A DNA stretch of 64,000 nucleotides from Xenopus tropicalis (Eukaryota > Chordata > Amphibia > Anura > Pipidae), in NCBI RefSeq assembly GCF_000004195.4, contig NC_030677.2, positions 62,130,222 to 62,194,221 of the forward strand, in the 5' to 3' direction. Positions 22,677 through 33,847 of the stretch are shown here, in pieces; the first letter of the stretch is position 1, and every line of letters starts with the position of its first letter. The position numbers were made by a program, and so were the translations under genes. The notes beneath the pieces are model-generated. The model made no database searches and was not told the DNA's origin. It worked only from the letters and a program-made list of their open reading frames with translations.

Positions 22677-23163
22677 TACATAGTATTAATATGGGATTAG
22701 TGTTCTACTGTGTTACTTTTTCCTATTACTAGCTTTGGGTACTGTATGTGGCCCTCATTTTCCTTTTTTTCAGCCTTTCGAACCTCTCTGATTTTTAATG
22801 AAATTATAGTTTTCACTGTTTCTGATATTACCTATTGTAAGTGATTTAATTTGCGACTATGGAACATGAGACCTTCTGACCTCCAGGGTGTGCCCATTTC
22901 TGCCTGCAGCCCTTTGCCTAATGCAGATGCTATAGTCCTAACAGACCCAGCACCTGCCTAAAGCAAAGTGCATCCCATTCATTTGTATATTAAGTGACCG
23001 CAAGCTGGGAATCATGTTTTGACCTCTGTGCTTCTCCCTGAGAGCACCAAAATATTATGGTTAAAAACAATACATTACAATAACCTAAGTTACAACTCCT
23101 TATGATTAAATGACAAAACTGTATATTAAATTCAAGAAGCATTTTCCTCTGATTTGCACCCCA
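22677..23163. other. Intergenic, nothing recognised
   Basis: No gene or repeat structure identified. Confidence 0.4.
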
Positions 23164-23452
23164 TTAAACGGGTGGTTCACCTTTAATAACTTTTAGTCAT
23201 GTCATAGAATGGTATATTCCTAGCAATTTTGCACTTGGTCTTCATTATTTATTCATTATAATTATTTGCATTCCTTTTCTACCTCTTTTTTAGCTCTCAA
23301 ATGGGGGTCACTGACCTCAGCAGGAAAAACTGTTGCTCTGTGAGGCTACAATTCAATTCAGAGTAAAAAATGAAATCCAACTGCATACTGTTTCAGAATA
23401 TCATTGTCTACACCATACTAAAAGTTTATTTAAAGGTGAACAATGCCTTTTA
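23164..23452. mobile_element. Kolobok/T2-like MITE
   Basis: Starts TTAAACGGGTGGTTCACCTT and ends AAAGGTGAACAATGCCTTTTA, a degenerate inverted repeat of the Xenopus T2 type, with a TTAA target on the left. Length is about 289 bp and it is non-coding. Confidence 0.75.
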
Positions 23453-23499
23453 GGATGTCAGCTTCATTAGGAGACAGCTAACTTATATTTGGAGTGGGT

Positions 23500-23628
23500 A
23501 GGAAACCAAAGTACCTAAAGGAACCCACACAAACAGGGAGAGCACAGAAAAAGCCTTGCTGATAGTGCCCAGGCTGGAACCAAACTCAAGACCCTAGAGC
23601 TGCAAGATGCAGGGTAGCTAATTAGGGT
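23500..23628 (-). mobile_element. SINE family E fragment, reverse orientation
   Basis: Reads in reverse like the tRNA-like head and following segment of the element at 44570: GCAAGGC-type promoter remnant, then the GTTTGGTTCCAGCC and CCTCC/GGGTAC-like segment. It is heavily diverged. Confidence 0.5.
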
Positions 23629-23634
23629 AAAGAC

Positions 23635-24010
23635 ATAGAGAGCTTCTAGTAGCAGTTACTTGTCATGGCTACAAAAAAATACAATGCTGATCATTTACTA
23701 ATGATTGTTTCTATGTGAGTTTTAGCAGAGGCAATTCTCAGTATTGTCTATGGCAGGGGAATTTCTGGCATTTAGTAGCTGTGACAAGTAGCTGCTAGCG
23801 CAGGATTTGTCACCGGGGCGCCCCGAGGTTGCCCCCATTCACACCCCACATGTGCGCATCCGCGCGTTCATTTAAACTTACATATGGAGCAGTGGGTCCC
23901 CATTGCTCTGCATGTGAGCAAACTTACTGTGCGGCTTGGGCGGCATGCCACCCCTAAACTTGTGCCACCCTAGGCCTGGTAGCTGCTACTAAGTAGTCCT
24001 TTACTGGCCC
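23635..24010. mobile_element. MITE family A, copy 2, split by a nested element
   Basis: The left end GGGTAAAGACATAG follows a TTA triplet (23632-23634). The body matches copy 1 through TGCTGATCATTTACTA and CAATTCTCAGTATTGTCTAT up to 23797 and resumes at 23980 after an insertion. The far right terminus is degraded. Confidence 0.7.
23798..23979. mobile_element. hAT-like family G element nested in MITE A
   Basis: A 182-bp insertion flanked by TAGCTGCTA on both sides (23789-23797 and 23980-23988), giving an 8-9 bp duplication. The interior is CpG-rich and shares CATTTAAAC, GGAGCAGTGGG, CCCCTAAACTTGTGCC and CCCTAGGCC with the copy at 41737-41965. It is non-coding. The hAT assignment rests on duplication length. 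Confidence 0.75.
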
Positions 24011-25996
24011 ACAGATGAAAAGATAGATAAAACTGGCCATACATGTGGATGGCAGTGGTCTATTGTTATGTTAATTTGATCCACAGAAGGAAGGTCAGCA
24101 AGTGAAGAGGAGTTGCAGCTCTTTTTCACTTCTCCATCTTCTGATGCACCTGTCAACAGTAGCCAATTGCATTTTTAATTTAGACAGATCATCAATAGGA
24201 AAAGTGATTGTCTATTGAAATTGAGCTTTAAGCTGACAAAAATGCCCAGGCAGTTAGTCAGTATAGCCAATGTTGTCAAACTGCCATACCAAATCTGGGC
24301 ATGGATGGGCCTTCAGCAAGGGATTACTACTGGATGCAGGTTCTAGAGTTTGGTTGTTTCTAAATAATCTGCACTGTGCAGTTGTCTGACTTTTCCCCTG
24401 GTTTGTTGCTAGAATTTCATTTCCACCTCCTCCTTTCTAGGAATGTATGTCTTCTTGTAGGTTATGTGTTCTAATGGGAAACTGTAACTCAGTATGCTTA
24501 AACTTTTTCTAGGTTCCTTAGCTTTGGTTTCATTTTACTTGTTTCAGCTGCATGGAGATTACAGGAGGCAGTGATAGGTTTCATCATTCTTGTGCTGAGG
24601 CGCCATATAGCTTGCGGCTGAAACTTTTGCCATTAGCAATATTGGGCATCTGCCACTCTTTATATGGAGCATGGGTAATTCCTATTCATATTTGTTTTCC
24701 TTACTTGCACAACTTGACCCAAGTTGCCCTGAGACATATATATAGCTTATGGATCTCTGCATTCCTCTTGCTGACAACAAACTTATAGTCAGTAAATCTT
24801 GGGGTATTATATTTCTACTACGAAGTACTCTGGTAATGGCTCATCCTCTGTTGCATTTTAATTTTTTGCTTCAGGATGTCTCTTTAATCTTGAACTTCAA
24901 TATTATGTTCACATAATGGTTTTGTCTAATGCAATTGGCCACTACTGAGGGCATATCACCTTTTTATTTTTACAACTAAATACCCTGCTTTAGAGCTTCT
25001 GTTCATGTTTTTCTGTTATACAGCAATGGGATTCATTCAAGAAATTTGATCCAGTCACAGCTGCAATGCTTTTCTCGGTGTGCTGTCTCTAATGTATCCT
25101 GTAGCTTTCTGTCTTGTGGAAACATTCTTGTGTATTTAACTGTTCATAGCAATCTAAAGAGTTATTTTAGTGCTATTTACTGTATCTGGCCTGCCTATGT
25201 TGTCCTAAACATCTTCTGTGGTTCTATCTGTGTAGGCTTCTTTGCAATGTTTTGTGGGTTTAACTACTATCCCGCATCACATAATCAACTGCTCTGAAGC
25301 CTTGTGACTTTTGAACCAAAAAAACACAAAGTTTTCAACTCTTTATTTTACTTTATTCCTATATAAATCTGCTCATTAAAAAACTTTATAGAGAGACACT
25401 GTTTAAACTGGTTAAGCTAAGCTTCAATCTTAACATCTTCTTTAACTACTTTTCTCTTTTTAGCCTACTATGGGTTTGGTCTGAGCACTGGATCTGAAAA
25501 AATGCTTTTAATGGCAGTGTAGCCCATGCATATTTTGCAGTTGTCTTTTTCAGTGGTCCGATTTCAATATTCTGACCAAGTGTCCTAAGGGCCAACAGTT
25601 TGGATACCTATGGAAGAGTGGGTTAAACCTGTTTATATATGACAGACGACCCAATAGAATCATTAGTGGTTGTCAGTGTTCAAACAGGTTCATTATTCAG
25701 AACAATCAATTGCTGTGCACTAGAGGACAATCATGCAAGTGGGTTGGAGATGACCAAACCAGAGGTAAGAATGACTATAGGTTCAACATAACGTTTTTAA
25801 ATCCATATACAAAAATAATTAATCAAGTTTGAAGTTCTGGCAACAGTTTGACTATGGCTATACTGATTTACAAAATGGCTCAGGCAGATCTTCTTCAACA
25901 GCAAGAGTCTGTTCTACTTTACACGGTGCATATCTTTTACAAGGGAAAACAATTTTTTTGCTATGTAACTGGCAACTCAATACTTTAGATCAGGTC
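24011..25996. other. Intergenic, no gene
   Basis: Contains a degraded family B-like piece at about 24025-24315 (TGGCCATACATG and GGATGGGCCTTC ends). Otherwise it is AT-rich sequence without recognisable elements. Frames of 78-83 codons here show no domain or codon bias suggestive of a gene. Confidence 0.4.
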
Positions 25997-26275
25997 CCCC
26001 CACCATGTGGCCCCTCCATTTGTCTGGCTGCTGTGACTTTTTACTTTTGTGTAAGCTTTAAATTGTATCAGTATTAAAATTAACTGGCCCCTGCATTGTT
26101 AACATCTCAAATTTAGGCTTTAAACCCCTGTAACTGTAAGCTCCTTCACTGTATGCCAATGTATGCCTATGTATGCTACTGTATATGTATGCCATTCATT
26201 TTATGCCTATCTATGCCTGTCCTAGGCTGCCTGTGTGTGCCATACTCTGCCTGCCCTGTGCTGCCTATGCTTTGT
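25997..26275 (+). mobile_element. Partial copy of the minisatellite-bearing hAT element
   Basis: Matches 38570-38680 (GTCTGGCTGCTGTGAC, TTTGTGTAAG, ATTAACTGGCCCCTGCATTG). It ends in one or two units of the GTGTGTGCCATACTCTGCCT repeat near 26235. Both termini are missing. Confidence 0.7.
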
Positions 26276-26289
26276 TTATTTATTTACAG

Positions 26290-26535
26290 TTATTTTATAT
26301 AACACTGACACATTTCTTCAGCACTTTACAGAGATTTTCATCATTCAGTCCCTGCCCCAGAGAAGCTTACTGTCTAAATCTCTATTACATTCATGCACAC
26401 TGGTCAATTTAGTCAGAAGTCAGTTGTCCTGCCTATATGTTTTTGGATTGTGGGAGTAAACTGGAGTACATAACGAAAACCAATCCAGACTCAGGGAGAA
26501 CATACAAACTCCTTGCAGATAGTGCCTTGGCTTTA
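26290..26535 (-). mobile_element. SINE/LINE tail family E, reverse orientation
   Basis: On the minus strand it carries CTATCTGCAAGGAGTTTGTA, then the TACTCCAGTTTACTCCCACA segment, then a decayed region ending in a TAAATAAATAAA-like tail. It corresponds to the 3' part of the copy at 44570. Confidence 0.65.
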
Positions 26536-27787
26536 TTTATGTGTTTATATCACCAATAGATCAGTTCAATGTGGTTCCCCATGATTCTCCTTGTGTGTAA
26601 CAAACCTGGTTAGATAGATATAGAGCTATAGATTAGGCCACCATGTTGGAAGGAAGTTTGGAGTACAAGAGCAAGCAAGCGGCCAAGCTGATGGCCAGAG
26701 CATGCATGTGTTCCCAGAATTCCTTGCAAATACAGCTGCAATCAATCAAGCTAATTCTACAGCTGTGAAAATAGGGACGGCTGGAATAACTCTCCTTGGA
26801 ATGAGCTGCTAATGTATCAGCAGGGGTAAAGGACTGTGCACTATCACTGGCTTTTCCTTTCACTTCAGCGCCTTCAAGGGAATTGCACAATGCTAGCACT
26901 TTGATGGATTAGATAGGCTAACAATGCATCCTACGTCCATGAGCACAAAAGGCCCTGAGAATTACTGTAGCACTCCTGTCTTGGTCTTAATAGTTTATAA
27001 TGTCATCACTCCATGCTGCTTGCTTTTGTTTGCTGGCAGTGAGGGCTCAGGGTGTCGGTGTAGACCACCTAAATGTTTTATTTAATTAACAGATTTGCTT
27101 TACATTGAAGAACTAAAGTGAAAGATATGGCAGGTATGGGATCATCCCATTGTCTTGAATGACAATACAATTTCTTATAATGTCCTATATAGACACACAA
27201 CTGGTTACTCATCAGCTTATTTTTAACTAAACTAGTATATATCCTTGCTGATTGCAGAACACAAGTATTTTTTGTTAGTGGGCTTTTTTCAATGAAGGGT
27301 CCTTTCATACTATAGATCATTATGGGAATAATCAGTGCACCCTACACCACACATTAAAAAAAAAAGTATACAGTTTTAAGAACGAAAGGGAGATGGAGTG
27401 CAATAGCCATTGGTCCTGTCAAAGTAAAATATTCCTTCTTAGCCCCAAATCACCAGAGAATAGTTGCCCTAGGCTCTGAAATTCCTGTGACTGGTTAAGT
27501 AGAGTTCATGAAAAGGATTATATCCAAAGAAGCAGCACCATCAATGATGCTCAGACTAGTTTCCTAAAGCCTGAAATCTTAAATAGTAACACAAAGTTAA
27601 CAAACCTTTTAAATATATAATTATCTCCACATTTTCGAACATTTGATTAAGTTTCAGAATCACCATCCTGCTTGTCAGGAGCAAAGAGGCTTGCCAATTA
27701 AATGCATCTGAGCCAGTACACCATATGCTACGGACTGCTTCAACCAAACATTTTGCCCAATGCTGAAGAACTGTGGCGATGCCTAAA
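26536..27787. other. Intergenic; repeat-poor block about 26.6-27.1 kb
   Basis: No gene. The stretch 26690-26900, with ACAGCTGCAATCAATCAAGC and AATTCTACAGCTGTG words, is unique-looking and might be regulatory, with no firmer support. Confidence 0.35.
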
Positions 27788-28508
27788 AGGGCGAAAACAC
27801 ACAGAGCTACTTAGTAGCAGCTACTTGTCATGACTGCTGAACACCAGAAAATACCCTGCCATAGACAATACTGAAAATCACCTCTGCTAAAACACATGTA
27901 GAGACAATTATCAGTAAATGATTAGTAATGTCAATTTTTGTGGCTATCAGGAATGTCACTGTACCTTTAAGGATTGGCTTGTCTTCTCCGAAGGAACACA
28001 GAAGACAATTAGCCTTACCTACACATCCTACAGAGTAGAACAGTCGCTGGAGGTGGAGACAGGACTGGTACCTGTAGAGGAGTGGCAGAAGTGCCGTGGG
28101 TAGATCTGGCATCAAAAGCAGAATCGGAAGACAAAAGCGTAGTCAGTTAGGCAAGTGGGTCTGTTCAGGCGGCAGACAAGTAGGATCAAAGTCAGGCTAG
28201 GTCGGGTATACGGGGAATCAGGCAGGAAAACAATGCTCAGTGTCGGTTGCAGGCAAACAGCGATCACTTCGCAAGCAGGCTGGGCCGCGGCATCTCTTTA
28301 TATGCAATGCGCATGAGCGCCATGACAATTCACCGTGCATCTGTGCGTGGCGACAATTCGGACGCGCACCCGTGTCTTCGCATTTGGTGCATCAACATTG
28401 ACGTGCCTCCGAAATGATGCACGCGCACCCTGACACTGAACGCCACACCAAAGTGGCCAGCGATATAAGTGGTCCTGACATTGGCTGTGACAAGTAGCTG
28501 CTACTATA
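27788..28508. mobile_element. MITE family A, copy 3, split by a 536-bp insertion
   Basis: Reverse-oriented relative of copy 1, with a left end of GGGCGAAAACACACAGAGC and then GCCATAGACAATACTGA and TTATCAGTAAATGATTAG. It is interrupted at 27945 and continues at 28487 with GTGACAAGTAGCTGCTACT. The right terminus is lost. Confidence 0.7.
27946..28481. mobile_element. 536-bp nested insertion with 5-bp duplication (possible solo LTR)
   Basis: Flanked by the direct repeat TGGCT (27941-27945 and 28482-28486). Ends are ATCAGGAATGTCACTG and, inverted, ATGTCAGGACCACTTATA. The interior is much richer in GC and CpG than the surroundings and has no coding frame of note. The 5-bp duplication and the near-TG/CA ends in reverse orientation fit a solo LTR, but a DNA transposon with short inverted ends is also possible. 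Confidence 0.6.
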
Positions 28509-31500
28509 GGAAATTGCAGCCACTCTTAATCACTAAGTTAATGGCAGTATAACAGTTAATAAAAAGAGCATTTGTCATATTATCCTTAATATGGATTTCC
28601 TGGAACGCTGAACCCAAAACATTTGAGAGTGACTATGGTCTGGTTTCCTAACACTGGAGAAGAAGCTTCTTCACAGCAAGGGTATATGCCATGCTGCCAG
28701 TGGGTTCATCTCCTATAGGCCCTGATGGGATATTTTGCCACCGGTACTGGATGTCCCAAGCTACCATTCTTACCGTTTACTCGCATTAATGTAAATAGCA
28801 AGGCAACTTTGACCTACTGCATGGTGCCTATGTTTTCCCACCGGTAATCTACATTAAATGCCAATAAACAAGGCTGGTCCAGCAATCTATGGATTCTGGC
28901 AAATGCCAGCAGGGTCCAGCTTGGCCAATGGGCACCGGGAAAAAACTACCCAGACCGGGAAGAGCAACGCCATAAACAGACAAGTAAGGTAAATATGTGA
29001 GAGTATACTTCTCTGAAATTCTGGTCATGCTAAATTAATTTGTACTCTTTTTCAGCTGGTTTGATTGGCATAGAAAACGGAACATTCAACTATGATTGGC
29101 TTTTCTTTTTTTAAAAGGCTCAGTTAAATATGTTAATTTAATTACTACTGTGCTCTTTTGTTCTGGAGAATTTAAATACACATTGTATAGTTAGACAAAA
29201 GACAAAAAATGTTGAGCTGATAGCTTGATGGCTTCTTTTGTCTCCTCTCCATCAGATGATTAAGAATTCAAGATAAAGACTCTATTGCTTTCTATATGCA
29301 GATTTTACAGTTTTCTAGGGACCAAAATAAACAAAACTCCGAGCATTCCACCAGTAAGATGCCTAGAGAATCAGCAGGGAACCACAGTGAAGCTGTGCAT
29401 AAATAGTATATATATATATTTCTGCCTCTACCTGAAAGTCCTTATCTAGGTACAAAATGAAAGTCAACGGGGTGCCTTATATTACTGTGTTTGTTTAATA
29501 TTGTGATACCATTGAAAACAATGTTTCATATAATGGCAAAATGAAAAAATGTAAATCCAAAAGCTAGGTTATATTTATACATCACTAGAGGAAGAGTTTG
29601 AAGGGCATAACGATATTGTACCAACTTGCTTCCTTTATCTATAGACCAACTGCCTGCAGTTTATATAAACAATGTTTGTGGCTCTAAATAGCAAATGTAT
29701 GTTTCATTTTGAAAATTGCCAGGTGTCTGACTAGTCCTGTCAGTCACTATTTGTGTAGGTGAAATAAAAGCAAGCAGAATAAAGACAGCCCCACACTGGC
29801 CTATTGTCCTGTGATCATCTTGTTTACTCTCAGTTTATACTTTGGTAACTTGTGAAATACAAAAGAGCACCGATCCACACATTCCACTGATGAGCTGGAC
29901 CAACGTATTTCAAAAACAATAGGAGTACTGGCTCCTGGTTCTCAGTAAGTTTAATATGCACATAGAAAATAAAAGGCACCTGCCTAGGGTACAATGATGG
30001 TTGTGGGGGCTAGGCATGTACCTCTGCTACCCCTTTGGACCCTGTGTGATTGAAACCCCGCTATGTGTGCGCACACACATGGTTTGGAATAAAAAAGAAG
30101 GGATGGGCAGTTTTCCAAGGCTGCCCTACTAACTTGGCTCAGCACTGACCTGCATACTATTATTAAAATTGGGGAGCATTCCAGGGATAACCCAAATGCT
30201 TCCCACCTCTGGGGCAAAGTGCAAAAACATAGCACTTTCATATTAATGAAATGAATCCTAAGGTGTATATTTTAGAACAGCTCATGATAGACTAGAATAT
30301 TCCTAAGTATAAGGCTATGGAGCATCTTACTAATATGTTTTTTTTAATTTCATCTGAATAACTGAACATGTTCAGCTGCGTCTCAGTCAACTGTCAAGAT
30401 AACATCTGAGAGTTGGTCAGCAGAGAATCACACTGCAGGTCCCCAACACTCATTATGTCAGTGTGAACTCTCCAAGATGTCACCAACTGAGTTTATCATA
30501 TTTTTAATTATTGGATGATAACAATTCATTATCATAAATGACATTTATTTCCTGTCTGTAAGATCCAGCCAACCTTCCCTGCCTGTGTTTATATAAAGGT
30601 GCAGTCACACTCTGTGATGCTTTCAGATATGCTGGTGGAAATGTCTGACTTTGTCTTGGCATTTAACATTCACTAGTTTGTATTTAGCCTTTAGAGTTAT
30701 CTAAACTCAAGCAGAATACCAACCAAAATAAATTACTTTTCTTTTTTTGCCAGATGAATTTTCACCCTTTGCTAGACCCATAGTAAATAATTTATGTTTA
30801 ATCATGAAGGTGCATACTGGGTGCTGTCCACACATACTTTCTTTACTGTTTATAGTATAATGTGTTTATAGTAGGGAAAATAGACATTGATTGTTGGCCC
30901 ATTGTCCAAATAGCTGTATGATTAGCATTTGCCTCACTGTGTTGATGCCAGATCAGGTAAACATCCACTTGTTTGGCAAGCTTTATACAATATTCTAACA
31001 GACATACTAAGGCTCTGTTATTATTGCATTTGTCCCCCGGCACTGTTAATCTCTGGAAGGCATGTCTGTCAAATGGCATACACCGTCAAATAGACTCTCT
31101 AGGTGTAGAACAATACTTTATATTTTTAGTACAGTTTTAACTTAATGGTCCTTTTACTTTACTTGGACACCACTGAACCTTTGCCTTTTGTTCCTATTAC
31201 TTTGTTTTATTTAACTTTTTTTTATTTCTAGGCACACTCCGTTCTTTATCTATACAGCCAGTTTGGATCTCGACTTCAGTACAAACTAATAACCCCAGAA
31301 TTATTTTTCCAAAATGCAGAGGCCTTTGTTGCTGTGTTTGTTGTAATACTTTTGCTTCACAATAGGACTGCAGCTCCCTTTATCTGGCTCCCAGTCTGGA
31401 AATGCTGATACAGAGACAAAAGTAAATCTTCACCTCGATGTACAGACTTTTGGAAACTTTGAGATCACCCTAATATACTGAGGTATTGGTAATGGCTCTG

Positions 31501-31726
31501 CTAGCATTAAACTGTTTTGACAGTAGGGAAACCAGGGTACAAAACACATTGCCTGGATCAGTGCAGGAAGCTGCATAGATTTAACAGTTATAAGGGCACT
31601 CTATTTAGTTGTAATCAATGCTTTGCCAGTAGTTGCATCCCTTGGTGGATGACTATGAACTCAGTAACTTATACATAATGTATGGATGCCAATATTTTGA
31701 GCATACCTATTAGATTGCATGACTAA
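28509..31726. other. Intergenic, no gene
   Basis: No transposon with clear ends was found. The block at 30340-30560 is repeat-free, with TTTTTAATTATTGGATG, AACAATTCATTATCATAAATG and paired GTTGGTCAGC/CCAACTGAG words, and is a candidate regulatory element. Short frames (for example 29984-30241 and 30843-31079) look random. Confidence 0.4.
30340..30560. promoter_or_regulatory. Candidate conserved non-coding block
   Basis: Unique-looking sequence with clustered AT-rich homeodomain-type words (TTTTTAATTATTGG, CATTATCATAAATG) next to GC-balanced flanks. It is proposed only from composition and its gene desert position. Confidence 0.25.
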
Positions 31727-32036
31727 AGATGGCCATACAGTATCTAGTTTGGCAAGGTTGCCAAATGAGCCAATCTTCCCCCAAAATGTCCACCTAAGGT
31801 GGATGATGGCCCTAGGGCCAAAGGATCTAATCACAACTACAGTGATAAACTGTTGGGGCAAGGACTGCATCAGTGAACCAATGTGGTCCTTGATTCAATA
31901 GGAAAATCAAACTTGCCGATTGACATCTGGCTGACTTTTGGAAAGATATCATTTGGGTAGGACCATCGGAGGGCCCAATACATGGGCAGATAAGATGCCA
32001 AATCAGCAGCTTAAATCTGCCCATTAATGGCAACCT
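31727..32036. mobile_element. MITE family B, full-length copy, TAA duplication
   Basis: A 310-bp element flanked by TAA (31724-31726 and 32037-32039). The ends are AGATGGCCATACAG and a right end whose complement begins AGGTTGCCATTAATGG. Internal CCAATCTTC, TTGGTTCACTG-like and GCCGATTGACATCTGGC words match the copy at 49244. Non-coding. Confidence 0.75.
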
Positions 32037-32039
32037 TAA

Positions 32040-32941
32040 GTGAAGGGGCAACATTACTCCAACATTGTTTATGTGGTAGCAATTGCCAATATTTTGGTGC
32101 AGTACAATGTGCTTTATTGCTATAGCCAGCTTATACTGTATATTATATTTTGTATTTTATTGAAAGATGCAGCTACATTCTTACCTTGTACAGAATGTTT
32201 TTACATTATGTGTTTGTAATGATAGCATCAGAAATTGGAGATCACAGAGTGCACAGAGACACAGAAAGTGTAGGTTAATTGTTTTGTGTACTTTTATGTG
32301 TTTTATACTGGTTATTTTTCCAACTAGCACCAGCCCAGCCAATTGCTATTCTTTTTGTATATTGGAATTATAACCACTATTACAAGGAGGTGCTGAATCC
32401 AACTGGTAAATTCTATATAATGTACTAAAAGTTCACAAATGCCAGGGGTGTTTTAATAGCATTCAGGCATAATGACCTAAATGGAATCTTAAGGAGCAAC
32501 AGCACAGTCACTTCTAATGCCAGTAATTGCAGCAGGAATTCCTGCTTTGGTTCATCTCTAATGCAGCCAGAAATTAGAGCAATTACTGAACTATACGCTT
32601 AGAGCCAAGCACATGTGTGTGCATGGGCAGAAGTGCCATTATGGGTGCAACATGTTTCTCTATCGTATATAAAATATTAAATCCAGTTTTTAAATATCTA
32701 GTGCAAATGCTGTGGCAAATGCTGAGGTTCAGACAAACCATAAACATTTCTAAGTGATATGTAATGGACTGGTAAAGCAAATGGTTTTTAAGGGCATACA
32801 GGTATATTTGCAAGTGGCAGGGTATTTTTCTGTAGCTGAGCAAACTAGCTTTATATTGCAGAAGCACCTTTTCTAAAATGGTTACCCTTTCAATGTTCAG
32901 TTTTACTTACAGTATATGACAATAAAACAATCTTAAGGCCT
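32040..32941. other. Intergenic, nothing recognised
   Basis: AT-rich, with no coding frame or transposon termini. Confidence 0.4.
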
Positions 32942-33847
32942 TTAAAGGGGAACTCCAGCTTCCGAACAAAAATATGTTAAAGAGCCCCACACAACGCAGA
33001 AACCCCTAATATTCCTATCACTGTAATCTGTTCCTTCAAAAAGTATGAATAAATACAAGCTTTTTATGCTGAAATGCAGCTGCAAAACAGTTCTTCTCTT
33101 TCTCCATCTTTTGAAATCCTGGCAGGGGAGGAGGGACTAAAACATTAATGTTACATATTGTAATAACTTCTCTAAAGCTTACAGACAGTATGCAGGAACT
33201 ATATAACCCACAATGCATTGCACTGTGATGTTCATTTCCTTATTGACATCACATGTGCAGGGAATTGTGGGGTTTGGAGGATGCAGGCTGAAGGCAGGCT
33301 GAGGACAGTTGACTACTGGTACATTTTTTTGAGCAGCAAAGTAGTCAGCCAGATCAGCAGGGGAACAGGGGGCCAGGCTTAGGTAACTGTTCCAAACCAT
33401 ATTATTACATGACAAGGATATACAGGTATAGGACCCATTATCCAGAATGCTCGGGACCAAGGGTATTCCGGATAAGGGGTCTTTCCGTAATTTGGAACTC
33501 AGTACCTTAAGTCTGCTAAAAAATCAATAAAGCATTAATTAAACCCAACAGGATTGTTTTGCATCCAATAAGGATTATTTATATCTTAGTTGGGATCAAT
33601 TACAAGGTACTGTTTTATTACTACAGAGAAAAAGAAAATCAGTTTTAAAATTCTGAATTATGTGATTAAAATGGAGTCTATGGGAGACAGGCTTTCCGTA
33701 ATTCGGAGCTTTCTGGATAACGGGTTTCCGGATAAGGGGTCCGATACCTGTACATGTTTTATTTGATGTATATTGGAAAGTTGCTTTATTATTATGTTAT
33801 TACTTTTTAAAAAGCTAACATTGTGTTTTGGTGGAGTTCCCCTTTAA
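32942..33847. mobile_element. Kolobok/T2-like element with perfect 16-bp ends
   Basis: A 906-bp span beginning TTAAAGGGGAACTCCA and ending with its exact complement at 33832-33847, on TTAA targets. It is interrupted by the mariner-like MITE at 33423-33750, so the host element was about 578 bp. A diverged reverse copy is at 46361-46864. No transposase frame. The TTAA target and TTAAAGG ends are the T2 signature. Confidence 0.88.
33423..33750. mobile_element. Mariner-like MITE family F, copy 2, nested in the Kolobok element
   Basis: 328 bp, exactly the length of copy 1. Termini are CAGGTATAGGACCCATTATC and, inverted, CAGGTATCGGACCCCTTATC, between TA dinucleotides. It inserted after the host element did. 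Confidence 0.85.
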
